NCBI GenBank assembly: GCA_902168105.1
Contig: CABHOY010000055.1
Location: forward strand, 1 to 64,000
Source: an uncultured Flavihumibacter sp.
Lineage (GTDB): Bacteria; Bacteroidota; Bacteroidia; Chitinophagales; Chitinophagaceae
Direction: 5' to 3'
Length of the DNA stretch: 64,000 nucleotides
Shown here: positions 50,135-58,980 of the stretch, piece by piece
Layout: each line of letters starts with the position of its first letter
Numbering within the stretch: the stretch's first letter is position 1
Notes under the pieces: model-generated
What the model saw: only the letters and a program-made list of their open reading frames with translations
What the model was told of the DNA's origin: nothing
Databases searched by the model: none
Made by a program: the position numbers and the translations under genes

Positions 50135-51070
50135 ATGAGTAATATCCGCATAGGTATCCTTGAATTTGGTTATAGAGCAGGCAAAACCAGCATAGAAACA
50201 GTAGAAGAGGTAACGCAATATGCGGTCAGGGCAGATGAGACAGGGTGCAGCCGGTTCTGGATCGGCGAACATCACCGGCCCTTCAAGACGAATGCCTGGA
50301 GCAACCCTGATATCCTGCTCACACTATTGGCAGGAATGACTGAAAGGGTACGCATCGGTACAGCGGGCAGTCTTATCTCTGTTTATTCTCCTTATGCTAT
50401 CGCGATGAACTTTAAATTCCTGAACAGTCTTTTTGGAAACAGGATAGACCTGGGATTGGCAAAGGGAGTGCCCGATAGTGATTATGCCATACAACTACTG
50501 AACAAAGAATTGAACCGTACGAATTGGACGCCTTACTTCGAGAAGAACCTGGAGTTGATCCATGATCTGTTTCATCGGGAAGAGGAGTTATTTGAACGGG
50601 ATATCGTGTTGCCTCCTTACGGCGGTATGCCCCCACAGTTATGGTATTTGTCTGGTTCTTTTAAGTCACTGGCGCATATAGTCAGGTACAAGACGAATTT
50701 CTGTAAATCATTGTTTCACGGTAATGCAGACAATGAGATGGACGCTTCAGTACTTGATCATTACCGTGGAGAATACCTGGAAAGGCATGGTATGTTGCCG
50801 GAAGTGAACCTGGCTTTGTCTGTCAGAATAGTGAAGGATACAGATAGTGCTGCGAGGACAGCTGTAACGGGCACCGGCAAGGAGGCTTTTAAGACATTGG
50901 TGATATCTGTAGAGGAGTTGTACGATACTATTCATCAGTATCATGAGACATATGATATCAATGAATTTATTATTCATGACGCCTCATCAGATTCATCGGA
51001 GAAGATGGAACACCTCTCAATGCTAAAGGATCTTTTTTTCATTACAAATGAAGCAAATGAAGAAGTCTAA
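50135..51070 (+). CDS. Luciferase-like (LLM) flavin-dependent oxidoreductase
   Basis: A 311-residue member of the bacterial luciferase-like fold, with the FWIGEHHRPF, RIGTAGSLISVYSPYAIA and NRIDLGLAKG blocks. Its end overlaps the LanB start by 23 bases, so it is part of the same translation unit. In other lanthipeptide systems LLM-type proteins of the LanJC group reduce dehydroalanine to D-alanine; this is the likely role here, but an oxidising role such as decarboxylation or hydroxylation of the peptide cannot be excluded. Confidence 0.88.
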   Translation: MSNIRIGILEFGYRAGKTSIETVEEVTQYAVRADETGCSRFWIGEHHRPFKTNAWSNPDILLTLLAGMTERVRIGTAGSLISVYSPYAIAMNFKFLNSLFGNRIDLGLAKGVPDSDYAIQLLNKELNRTNWTPYFEKNLELIHDLFHREEELFERDIVLPPYGGMPPQLWYLSGSFKSLAHIVRYKTNFCKSLFHGNADNEMDASVLDHYRGEYLERHGMLPEVNLALSVRIVKDTDSAARTAVTGTGKEAFKTLVISVEELYDTIHQYHETYDINEFIIHDASSDSSEKMEHLSMLKDLFFITNEANEEV

Positions 51071-54000
51071 TATATCATATCCGTTTACTCCTTTTTCTAC
51101 CATAGTGGTCAGGGCGCCTCTCTTTTCACTGGATGATTTCTTCAGAATAGCTGATCACTGTAAAGAACTGGAACAATTGCAGGGTTTTGGTGAAGAATTA
51201 TATGCGGATGATACCTTCAGGGAAGCGCTTTACCTGGCGTCTCCGGTGCTGTTCGAGCAGTGGTGCAGGATGTATTGTGAGAAGAAAACGGACGAGCATA
51301 TTTTAAAGGGCGTGCTGAAATATTATATCAGGGCTACCAACAGGTGTGTGCCATTCGGATTATTCGCAGGTTGTGGAACGGCGCAGCTGGGAGACAATAC
51401 AACACTACTTATGCCTGAAGGCGATGGTTTTATAAGACGATCGTCGCTCGACATGCATTTCCTGACTACACTGGTAGATACGCTGCGTGGCGACAGGATC
51501 ATCATGAAATATGCAAAGTATTATCCGAATAACAGTATGTACAACGTAGGCGCGAAGAAGCGATATGTGGAAGGTACTTACCGGAACTATGAACGGGTAT
51601 ACAATCTCGTGTCAATCGGCAATAACGAATATATTGAAATGTTGGTACAGGCTGCTGTTGACGGTGTTCAGTTCAAAGCCTTACAACAGGTACTGACGCA
51701 GGACGATGTGAGCGAAGAAGATGCAGATTCCTTTATCACTGCTTTGATTGATGCGCAGGTACTGGTAAGTGAAGTAGATGTACCGGTGACCAAAAATCCC
51801 AGGGAACATTTTATCGATCTGCTGAATGGGTATAGTGCAATAGCGGAGGAAAGTGATGCTAAGTATATTGGAAATTTCATTAGCAAACTGAATGTACTTG
51901 GAGATGGATTGGATACACTTGACAAGCAGAAAATAGGTAATAATAAAGCGATCTATGATACGATTAACGCCGGTGCGGCCGATTTTGGCATTGGCTATAA
52001 ACCCAATTACCTGATCAATACAAACCTTTACTATGATCTTGGTAATGCTACCATCGATAAGCAGCTGATATCAGATATTCAGAAAGGTGTGGATATTCTG
52101 AGCCGCCTTACTCCTGATATCTCCCAGATCAACTGGGGCGCCACCTCAAACCTGACTGCTTTTAAACAGGCTTTCACCAAGAAGTTTGAGGGTAGGGAAG
52201 TGCCGTTGTTACTGGCACTTGATAACGAAATAGGCGTGGGGTATCTTCAGCATTTCAACAACATGGCGAATTATTCACCATTGATAGATGATCTCACATG
52301 GCCCGCCAAAGAAAAGAAAGATAAGCAGGAAATAGGCTGGCTCAAAGAACTGCACTCGTTTTGGGTTAACCGCTATATCAGGTCGGTAGAGAAAAATGAG
52401 CAGGTAATTGAGCTGACAGATGAAGAACTATCGGCATTTCCTTCCAAAACAGCCGATGGCGCGGATACTTTTCCAGTAATGTTATCCCTGCTGGAGAATG
52501 AAACCGGGACAAGTATCCTGTTTCAGAGTGCTGGCGCTACCAGTGCGGCAAATTACATTTCAAGGTTTGCACTGGAGCATGAAGGTATCTGTTCATTGAT
52601 AAAAGAAATTGTACATGCGGAGGATGAGAATAATCCTGAAGCCATCATTGCGGAAGTCATCCATGCTGCGCAAAGCCGGGCATCTAATGTTTTGATGCGG
52701 CCGGGAGTAAGGGCCTATGAAATACCCTATATCCAATGTATCGTGGATAATACGAAGAAGGCGATCCGCTTATCTGAGATAGGCGTTTCTGTAAAAGGAG
52801 ATACGGTTTATTTACGATCGTATAAATACAATAAGCAGGTCATACCGGAAGTAGCCTCTGCTTACAACTATCATTACAATTCACTGCCTGTTTATCATTT
52901 TTTATGTGACCTACAGACACAGCGGCGTATGACCAGTTTTTATATAGACACGGGACATGCGTTTAGAGATGTTGTTTTCTTTCCGCGTGTAGTGTATAAG
53001 AACATCGTCTTTTCGGCTGCAAGATGGAGGCTGAGTGCAGAAGATTGCAGTGAGTTGATGGCTGCCAAAGGCGCTGAAAGGGTAATAAAAATGGGCCATC
53101 TGCGAAAACAATTAAAGTTGCCTCGTTATATTACGCTGGGTGTTTCACAGGATAATGACTTCCTGCTGGATCTGGAGAATCAGTTTATGATCGAGATCCT
53201 TGTAGATGAAATGAAGAAAAGGAAGCGGGTCACTGTAAATGAATATTTCAAGGGGAATAGCCCGTTGAAGTCCCGGGAGGGAGATGTCAACTTTGCCAAT
53301 CAGCTGATATTCTCTTTTCATAAGAATATCGTTAATACCCGGAAGCCGAGGTTCAACGGCGAATTGAATATGGAAGTAAAGCGAAAGTTTGTTCCCGGTG
53401 ATGAATGGCTGTATTTCAAACTGTATACAGGGGTAAAGTCTGCCGATGATATTTTGCTGAATAGCATAGCTCCATTAGTTTCCGCCCTTGAAGAAAAGCA
53501 AGCGATCTCCAAATGGTTCTTCATCAGATATAACGACCCTGACCCACACTTACGGATAAGATTTTTAACAGGGCCAGAATATGCGCAGGAGGTGATAACA
53601 GGTATGTACACTGCTATCAGCGAATATGTCGAAAACGACGTCATCTGGAAAGTACAACAGGATACCTACGACAGAGAGCTGGAGCGGTATGGTAGTACCT
53701 GTATCGAAGAAGCGGAAAGCATTTTCTGTTGCGACAGCGATGCTGTACTGCAAACACTGGTGCAATTAAAGAATAGCGCTGATGGCGACGCCCGATGGCT
53801 GACATGTCTTCGCAGCATTGATGCTTATTTTGATCTGTTTGGAATAGGCATTGAAAAACGACATGCCCTGATCCTTCAATGGCAGTCGGACTTTGAAAGG
53901 GAGTTCAACGCTGATAAAGTGATCAGGACACAGATCAATGATAAATTCAGAAAATACAGAGCGGCAATAGAAAGTATAATGGAACAGCATTCTAATATTA

Positions 54001-54209
54001 TTGTCGGCCGTAACAGCCGTCTGGAAAACTTAGTGCGTGATATGTATAGTAAAGGCGGCGAAGACTTTATTGTCAGTACACTGTCCAGTTACGTACATAT
54101 GCATATTAACAGGACATTCAGTTCCAATCAGCGGATGCATGAATATGTGATCTATTGTTTGCTGGCTAAACACTATCAGGGTATACAGGTAATGAAGAAG
54201 ATAAGATAA
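51048..54209 (+). CDS. Class I lanthipeptide dehydratase LanB
   Basis: A 1053-residue full-length dehydratase. The N-terminal glutamylation domain spans about residues 1-640 (RATNRCVPFGLFAGCGTAQLG near residue 95 is the family signature). The C-terminal elimination domain spans about 782-1045 (VPGDEWLYFKLYTG, then KWFFIRYNDPDPHLRIRF). It uses glutamyl-tRNA to activate Ser/Thr in the precursor and eliminates glutamate to give dehydroalanine/dehydrobutyrine. Both domains are fused, unlike the split type reported for pinensins. The start overlaps the oxidoreductase gene; an ATG 9 bases further is an alternative. Confidence 0.95.
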   Translation: MKQMKKSNISYPFTPFSTIVVRAPLFSLDDFFRIADHCKELEQLQGFGEELYADDTFREALYLASPVLFEQWCRMYCEKKTDEHILKGVLKYYIRATNRCVPFGLFAGCGTAQLGDNTTLLMPEGDGFIRRSSLDMHFLTTLVDTLRGDRIIMKYAKYYPNNSMYNVGAKKRYVEGTYRNYERVYNLVSIGNNEYIEMLVQAAVDGVQFKALQQVLTQDDVSEEDADSFITALIDAQVLVSEVDVPVTKNPREHFIDLLNGYSAIAEESDAKYIGNFISKLNVLGDGLDTLDKQKIGNNKAIYDTINAGAADFGIGYKPNYLINTNLYYDLGNATIDKQLISDIQKGVDILSRLTPDISQINWGATSNLTAFKQAFTKKFEGREVPLLLALDNEIGVGYLQHFNNMANYSPLIDDLTWPAKEKKDKQEIGWLKELHSFWVNRYIRSVEKNEQVIELTDEELSAFPSKTADGADTFPVMLSLLENETGTSILFQSAGATSAANYISRFALEHEGICSLIKEIVHAEDENNPEAIIAEVIHAAQSRASNVLMRPGVRAYEIPYIQCIVDNTKKAIRLSEIGVSVKGDTVYLRSYKYNKQVIPEVASAYNYHYNSLPVYHFLCDLQTQRRMTSFYIDTGHAFRDVVFFPRVVYKNIVFSAARWRLSAEDCSELMAAKGAERVIKMGHLRKQLKLPRYITLGVSQDNDFLLDLENQFMIEILVDEMKKRKRVTVNEYFKGNSPLKSREGDVNFANQLIFSFHKNIVNTRKPRFNGELNMEVKRKFVPGDEWLYFKLYTGVKSADDILLNSIAPLVSALEEKQAISKWFFIRYNDPDPHLRIRFLTGPEYAQEVITGMYTAISEYVENDVIWKVQQDTYDRELERYGSTCIEEAESIFCCDSDAVLQTLVQLKNSADGDARWLTCLRSIDAYFDLFGIGIEKRHALILQWQSDFEREFNADKVIRTQINDKFRKYRAAIESIMEQHSNIIVGRNSRLENLVRDMYSKGGEDFIVSTLSSYVHMHINRTFSSNQRMHEYVIYCLLAKHYQGIQVMKKIR

Positions 54210-54210
54210 T

Positions 54211-56427
54211 ATGAGGTTCAAATCGTTTATTCAACATGATATCATGGACTGCGGGCCATCTTGTATAAAGATGATCGCAGCATACTATGGGAAGTCGCTT
54301 GAACTGGATTACTTAAGGGAGCTTTGTTACCTCAACAAAAATGGGGTGAGCCTGGGTTCTATGAATCATGCCTGTGAAAGGTTAGGGTTTCGCACTTTTG
54401 GCGCCACTGTTACCTTTGCTCAGTTAATGGAATGTCCGTTACCGTGTATCCTGCACTGGAATCAGGATCACTTTGTAGTGCTCTATAAAGTAAAGCGGAA
54501 ACGACGTTTATTCCAATCTGCAAAAGATGAGGAAATACAGCTGTACATCGCTGATCCTGCCCATGGGTCGGTAGAAGTTGATAAGGAAACCTTTCTTAAG
54601 AGCTGGATCAGTTCTGCAGATAGCAAAGGTGTAGTACTGCTTTTAGAACCTACACCGGAGTTTTATGCCCTGGAGAATGCAAATGCAGATAAGAAAGGAT
54701 ATGGCTTCCTGTTAAAGTACCTGTTCCCGCATAAACGGTACATGCTGCAGTTGCTGGCCGGCATGCTGAGCGCGAGTGCTATCTCTCTTGTACTTCCTTT
54801 CCTGGCCCAGTTCCTTGTTGATTATGGTGTAAAGGATGCAGACCTTACTATCGTATATCTCATATTGCTTTCGCAGTTATTCCTGTTCTTCGGCAGTACG
54901 GCTATTGATATGATCCAGAACTGGCTGCTGCTGCATGTGAATGTGCGTATAAGCCTTAACATCATATCGGATTTCCTTATAAAATTACTCAAGCTACCGA
55001 TCAAATATTTTGATACGAAGGCGGTAGGGGATATTACACAGCGGATAAATGATCACCACCGGATAGAAACATTCCTGACCAGCAGCCTGCTGAGTTCTCT
55101 TTTTTCTATGATCAATATCACCGTGTTCTCCATTGTACTGGCCTTGTATGATATGAGGATCTTTGGTATGTTCCTGATCTTCAGCATAGGGGCCGTAGTA
55201 TGGATCTTTCTGTTCAGGCAAAGAAGGAAGCGGCTGGATTATAAAAGGTTTTCCCGTAATAAGCAGAACCAGGATAAGCTGTTTGAAATGATCACAGGCA
55301 TGCAGGATATCAAGCTGTATGGAAGTGAAACACCGCGACGCTGGGAGTGGGAACAGTTACAACTAAAACTATTCAAGCTGAACATCAGCAGCCTCGCGCT
55401 TGAACAATATCAGCGTGTGGGTTTTGTGTTTCTGTCGCAGGTGAAAAATATCCTTATCTCATTTCTTGCCGCCAGGGAAGTGATCAATGGACATTTCAGC
55501 ATCGGTGTGCTATTGAGTATTTCATACATCATCGGGCAAACAAATGGCCCGCTTGAACAGCTGGTGTCCTTTGTTAAAGCTGCGCAGGACGCCCGTTTAA
55601 GTATGGACAGGATGCAGGAGATCCACAATCGCAGGGATGAACAGGAAGAGGAGGTGGGCCTGATTCAGCAGCTTGAAGACCTGCCTGACATGGACGTCAG
55701 CGTAGAGAATGTATCGTTCCAGTATGGCGGACCTAATTCAGCTTTTGTACTGAAGGATGTAAGTTTTACCATCCCGCATGGAAAGGTAACCGCTATTGTT
55801 GGCGCAAGCGGAAGCGGGAAAAGCACATTGATGAAGCTACTGCTCAATTTTTATAAACCTACAAGCGGCACTATATTTTTGGGTGATGAGCCATTGGAGA
55901 ACGTCTCTTCCCATTACTGGCGAACGCAATGCGGCACGGTTACACAGGATGCTTATATCTTTTACGATACAATAGCAAGGAATATTGCACTGGACGGTAA
56001 AGCGGTAGATCATGAAAGGATGCAATATGCGGTCAGTACTGCAAATATTAAAGAGTTTATAGAAGAGCTGCCGTTAGGTTATACTACGAAGATCGGCAAC
56101 AACGGACTTGGTATAAGCGGTGGACAAAAGCAAAGGATCTTTATTGCCAGGGCAGTATATAAAGATCCGCAATTCCTTTTCTTTGATGAAGCTACCAGTT
56201 CACTCGATGCCAATAACGAGCGGCAGATCATGGAAAATCTGGAGCGGTTCTTTAAAGGGAAGACCGTCGTTGTGATCGCTCACAGATTAAGCACTGTGAG
56301 GAATGCCGATCAGATCATTGTTCTGGACAGAGGAGAGATCACTGAAACCGGAACGCACGACAGCTTGTCCATGAGTCGTGGATATTATTATGAACTGGTT
56401 AAGAACCAGCTTGAACTGGGTAATTAA
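54211..56427 (+). CDS. C39 peptidase-containing ABC transporter (LanT-like)
   Basis: A 738-residue bifunctional exporter. The N-terminal C39 peptidase has Cys14 (IMDCGPSC), His87 (NQDHFVV) and Asp115 (IADPAHG) as its triad and should cut after the Gly-Gly of the precursors. Six membrane segments (about residues 165-450) are followed by the ATPase with Walker A GASGSGKST, signature SGGQKQR and Walker B FLFFDEAT. It begins one base after the LanB stop. C39 transporters with GG leaders are typical of class II lantibiotics, so their pairing with a class I LanB/LanC set is notable. Confidence 0.96.
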   Translation: MRFKSFIQHDIMDCGPSCIKMIAAYYGKSLELDYLRELCYLNKNGVSLGSMNHACERLGFRTFGATVTFAQLMECPLPCILHWNQDHFVVLYKVKRKRRLFQSAKDEEIQLYIADPAHGSVEVDKETFLKSWISSADSKGVVLLLEPTPEFYALENANADKKGYGFLLKYLFPHKRYMLQLLAGMLSASAISLVLPFLAQFLVDYGVKDADLTIVYLILLSQLFLFFGSTAIDMIQNWLLLHVNVRISLNIISDFLIKLLKLPIKYFDTKAVGDITQRINDHHRIETFLTSSLLSSLFSMINITVFSIVLALYDMRIFGMFLIFSIGAVVWIFLFRQRRKRLDYKRFSRNKQNQDKLFEMITGMQDIKLYGSETPRRWEWEQLQLKLFKLNISSLALEQYQRVGFVFLSQVKNILISFLAAREVINGHFSIGVLLSISYIIGQTNGPLEQLVSFVKAAQDARLSMDRMQEIHNRRDEQEEEVGLIQQLEDLPDMDVSVENVSFQYGGPNSAFVLKDVSFTIPHGKVTAIVGASGSGKSTLMKLLLNFYKPTSGTIFLGDEPLENVSSHYWRTQCGTVTQDAYIFYDTIARNIALDGKAVDHERMQYAVSTANIKEFIEELPLGYTTKIGNNGLGISGGQKQRIFIARAVYKDPQFLFFDEATSSLDANNERQIMENLERFFKGKTVVVIAHRLSTVRNADQIIVLDRGEITETGTHDSLSMSRGYYYELVKNQLELGN

Positions 56428-56451
56428 AAGGATAATTTCAATTGATATAAT

Positions 56452-56949
56452 ATGCCCGAAGCGGATAATAGAAATGTTTATGAACTGCGTAGCGACGAAG
56501 TACAGGAGGTGCTTTCAAAGCCTCCGGGTAGACTGATCGTTTGGGGGAATATATTAGTTCTCTTAGTGTTGGTGACAGGTTGCATTTTACTGATGCAGAT
56601 ACCGGTGCCAAATTGGAAAAGCGCCATGGTACGGGTGCATAAGTCGGAGACAAGAGGAGAGGGATTGCATATTACGTGTTCTGTAGAGGCATTACCTGCT
56701 GATAGTTTATCAGCATTGCAGGCTAATGTGCCCGCACGTTTGTATGTGGGCAGGAATATGAACGTAAGATCCGATTACGTTAAAATAACTATAGATAGCT
56801 TTTATAGAAAAGGGGATGATCTCTTTATGGAAGCGCATGCACCGTCTACTGCAGCTTCCTCGTTCTACAGGGATATGTATACCAGGTGTGAATGGAAAAC
56901 AGCGACCGGCACTGTATGGAGCAGGTTTAAATTTTTTGCGGCGAAGTAG
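56452..56949 (+). CDS. Short membrane protein, remnant or minimal form of a HlyD-type adaptor
   Basis: A 165-residue protein: an N-terminal tail of about 28 residues (NVYELRSDEVQEVLSKPPGR), one membrane segment (about 30-50) and a 110-residue extracytoplasmic part rich in beta strands (VPARLYVGRNMNV). The N-terminus is like that of Bacteroidota HlyD-family proteins that work with C39 transporters, but the coiled coil and lipoyl/barrel parts are missing; usual length is about 400 residues. It ends the operon, 24 bases after the transporter. It could couple the exporter to an unknown partner, act in immunity, or be a degraded adaptor. Confidence 0.7.
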   Translation: MPEADNRNVYELRSDEVQEVLSKPPGRLIVWGNILVLLVLVTGCILLMQIPVPNWKSAMVRVHKSETRGEGLHITCSVEALPADSLSALQANVPARLYVGRNMNVRSDYVKITIDSFYRKGDDLFMEAHAPSTAASSFYRDMYTRCEWKTATGTVWSRFKFFAAK

Positions 56950-56962
56950 TATTGCTGCATGA

Positions 56963-56994
56963 AAAAAGGGAAGCCGTTTGCAGCTTCCCTTTTT
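56963..56994. terminator. Bidirectional terminator at the end of the lanthipeptide operon
   Basis: AAAAAGGGAAGC (56963-56974) with GCTTCCCTTTTT (56983-56994). It separates the operon from the convergent GH97 gene. The same 12-bp stem occurs at 43833-43863. Confidence 0.8.
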
Positions 56995-56999
56995 CCTTT

Positions 57000-58946
57000 T
57001 TATTGTTTTGTGATCCTTGCCACATAACCGCCACCCTTCGTCATCTTAATTGTGATCTTCGAGTGATTGTCTGTCGTTCCGGATTCCATCTTACAATCTT
57101 TTGCATTGTGGTCTGCATTGATCCCGTCTTTCCAGCTATCGATCTTATACTTGCCTTCCGGAAGGAATGAAAGATCTATCGTCAGTTCGCGCGGCGTCCA
57201 GTTGGTCATTGCACCAATGTACCAGTCGCCGTTAGGCGCTTGTCTGGCTACAGCCACATATTCGCCTACTTTAGCGTGTAACGGAATGGTTTGCTGCCAT
57301 GTGGTAGGCACTGTTTTCAGAAACTCCATAGCCACTGGTTCGCGATAGTAATGAGTGGGAAGGTCGCACAACATTTGCAGCGGACTTTCAAACACCACAT
57401 ACATTGCCAGCTGATTGCTGCGTGTACCCAGTGTCATAGGCTCGCCAGGAACTGCTGCCCAGGCATCGCGCTGTACATTCAACATGCCACCAGGAGTAAA
57501 GTCCATCGGGCCTGCGGCCATTCTGATAAATGGAATAGTGGTAGTATGCTGTGGTGTGATAAGATTGGCAAACTTACTGATCTCGTTACCCAATACCCCT
57601 TCTGAAGTCAGTACATTCGGGTGGGTACGGATCCAGCCGGTCGGCTTGTAAGCGCCGTGGAAATCCACCATCAGTTTACGGGCCGCAGCGGCCTTTGATA
57701 CCTTTTCGTAATAGTTGACCATGTCCTGGTCATCGCGCTGCATAAAGTCAACTTTAATACCCTTTACGCCCCATTCCTGGAACTTATCCAATGCCATGTC
57801 CAGTTGTTTGTCCAGCACCAGCCAGCTGGTCCAGAGAAGGATATTAACGTTCTTAGCTTTCGCATAGTCAACCAGTTCTTTCACATTAATACCCGGCGCC
57901 AGTTTCATCAGGTCGCGGGTATCGCACCAGCCTTCGTCCAGCAGCACGTATTCGATGCCATATTTGGACGCGAAGTCAATATAATACTTGTATGTATCGT
58001 TGTTGATACCTGCGCGGAAATCGACGTCGTAGATGTTGTTATAATGCCACCAGTCCCACTGTACCTTGCCAGGTTTCACCCAGCTGTAATCGCCGGTAGC
58101 AGGAGGGGCCAGCTGGTATACCAGCTGATTGGTCAGCAGGTCGCCGTCGTGGCGGGCTATCATAACGATCCTCCAGGGGAATGATTGCGGGCCCTGGATA
58201 TTGGCGAGATAATCCTCACGGGAAGATACCTGTTCGTCCCTGTCGCTGGTCACTTTCTTTTCACGCGGATATGCGGGGAATACGGCTTTCAGTTTGCCAC
58301 CGCTTTGTCCCAGTAACCACATGCCTGCATAGTTGAACAGGCCGGATTCTGTAACCAGCAATTTGGTGTTCTTTACTTCGAATAATGCGGGCAGGCTGGC
58401 CAGTTTTTTATCGTCCAGGCTATCCAGCTTATAGTTGATGTATTTGCGTTCGTTATGGGAGAACATGCCATCTTCCTGTGGGTACCAGGAGCGGCCTTCT
58501 TTGTCCATTGTAAAATTGGCCTGCTCGTCCAGCACTTTATAAGGCTTTTTGCTGCTGGTGATCCAGTGCCAGGCAATCCCGTTATCGTAAGCCCTCCATT
58601 CCAGCGCCAGGCCGTTAGAGAGATCGAGGTGCAGTTCATTGTATTTGTCAGCGATGGTCTTCGTCTTCTGCATAATGACAGGCGTGAGCGTGGCATCGTG
58701 AGTAGCTGTTTTCGCTTTGCTGACTTTCCAGGCGCCTGGTTTATCGGTGTCTGTTTTGAAAGATACGATCGATGGTGCGATCAGTTCTTTGTCGTCCTGC
58801 GACAGGCTGTAAGAAATGTCTGTACCAACAGTTACGGTGAGTGTTACCGATTTATCTGGCGAAATAACTGTGTATTTCTGCTGTGCGTGGATCCCTGAGA
58901 AGCAAAAAAAGAGAACTCCTGTTATGGACAGGCCTTTGTACATCAT
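57000..58946 (-). CDS. Glycoside hydrolase family 97 enzyme
   Basis: A 648-residue secreted glycosidase (signal peptide to about Ala21). GH97 features: the N-terminal beta domain, VQWDWWHYNN, LLDEGWCD, LLWTSW, and GIKVDFMQRDDQ with Asp400 in the position of the retaining nucleophile, then LTSEGVLGNE with Glu449 or Glu454. Presence of that Asp suggests the retaining alpha-galactosidase branch, not the inverting SusB alpha-glucosidase branch; this is inference. It follows the GH105 gene on the same strand 34 bases away, so the two form a plant-polysaccharide pair. Confidence 0.92.
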   Translation of the reverse strand: MMYKGLSITGVLFFCFSGIHAQQKYTVISPDKSVTLTVTVGTDISYSLSQDDKELIAPSIVSFKTDTDKPGAWKVSKAKTATHDATLTPVIMQKTKTIADKYNELHLDLSNGLALEWRAYDNGIAWHWITSSKKPYKVLDEQANFTMDKEGRSWYPQEDGMFSHNERKYINYKLDSLDDKKLASLPALFEVKNTKLLVTESGLFNYAGMWLLGQSGGKLKAVFPAYPREKKVTSDRDEQVSSREDYLANIQGPQSFPWRIVMIARHDGDLLTNQLVYQLAPPATGDYSWVKPGKVQWDWWHYNNIYDVDFRAGINNDTYKYYIDFASKYGIEYVLLDEGWCDTRDLMKLAPGINVKELVDYAKAKNVNILLWTSWLVLDKQLDMALDKFQEWGVKGIKVDFMQRDDQDMVNYYEKVSKAAAARKLMVDFHGAYKPTGWIRTHPNVLTSEGVLGNEISKFANLITPQHTTTIPFIRMAAGPMDFTPGGMLNVQRDAWAAVPGEPMTLGTRSNQLAMYVVFESPLQMLCDLPTHYYREPVAMEFLKTVPTTWQQTIPLHAKVGEYVAVARQAPNGDWYIGAMTNWTPRELTIDLSFLPEGKYKIDSWKDGINADHNAKDCKMESGTTDNHSKITIKMTKGGGYVARITKQ

Positions 58947-58980
58947 TATCTGTGGAAATTTAGTGTCTCATTTATAGTGA

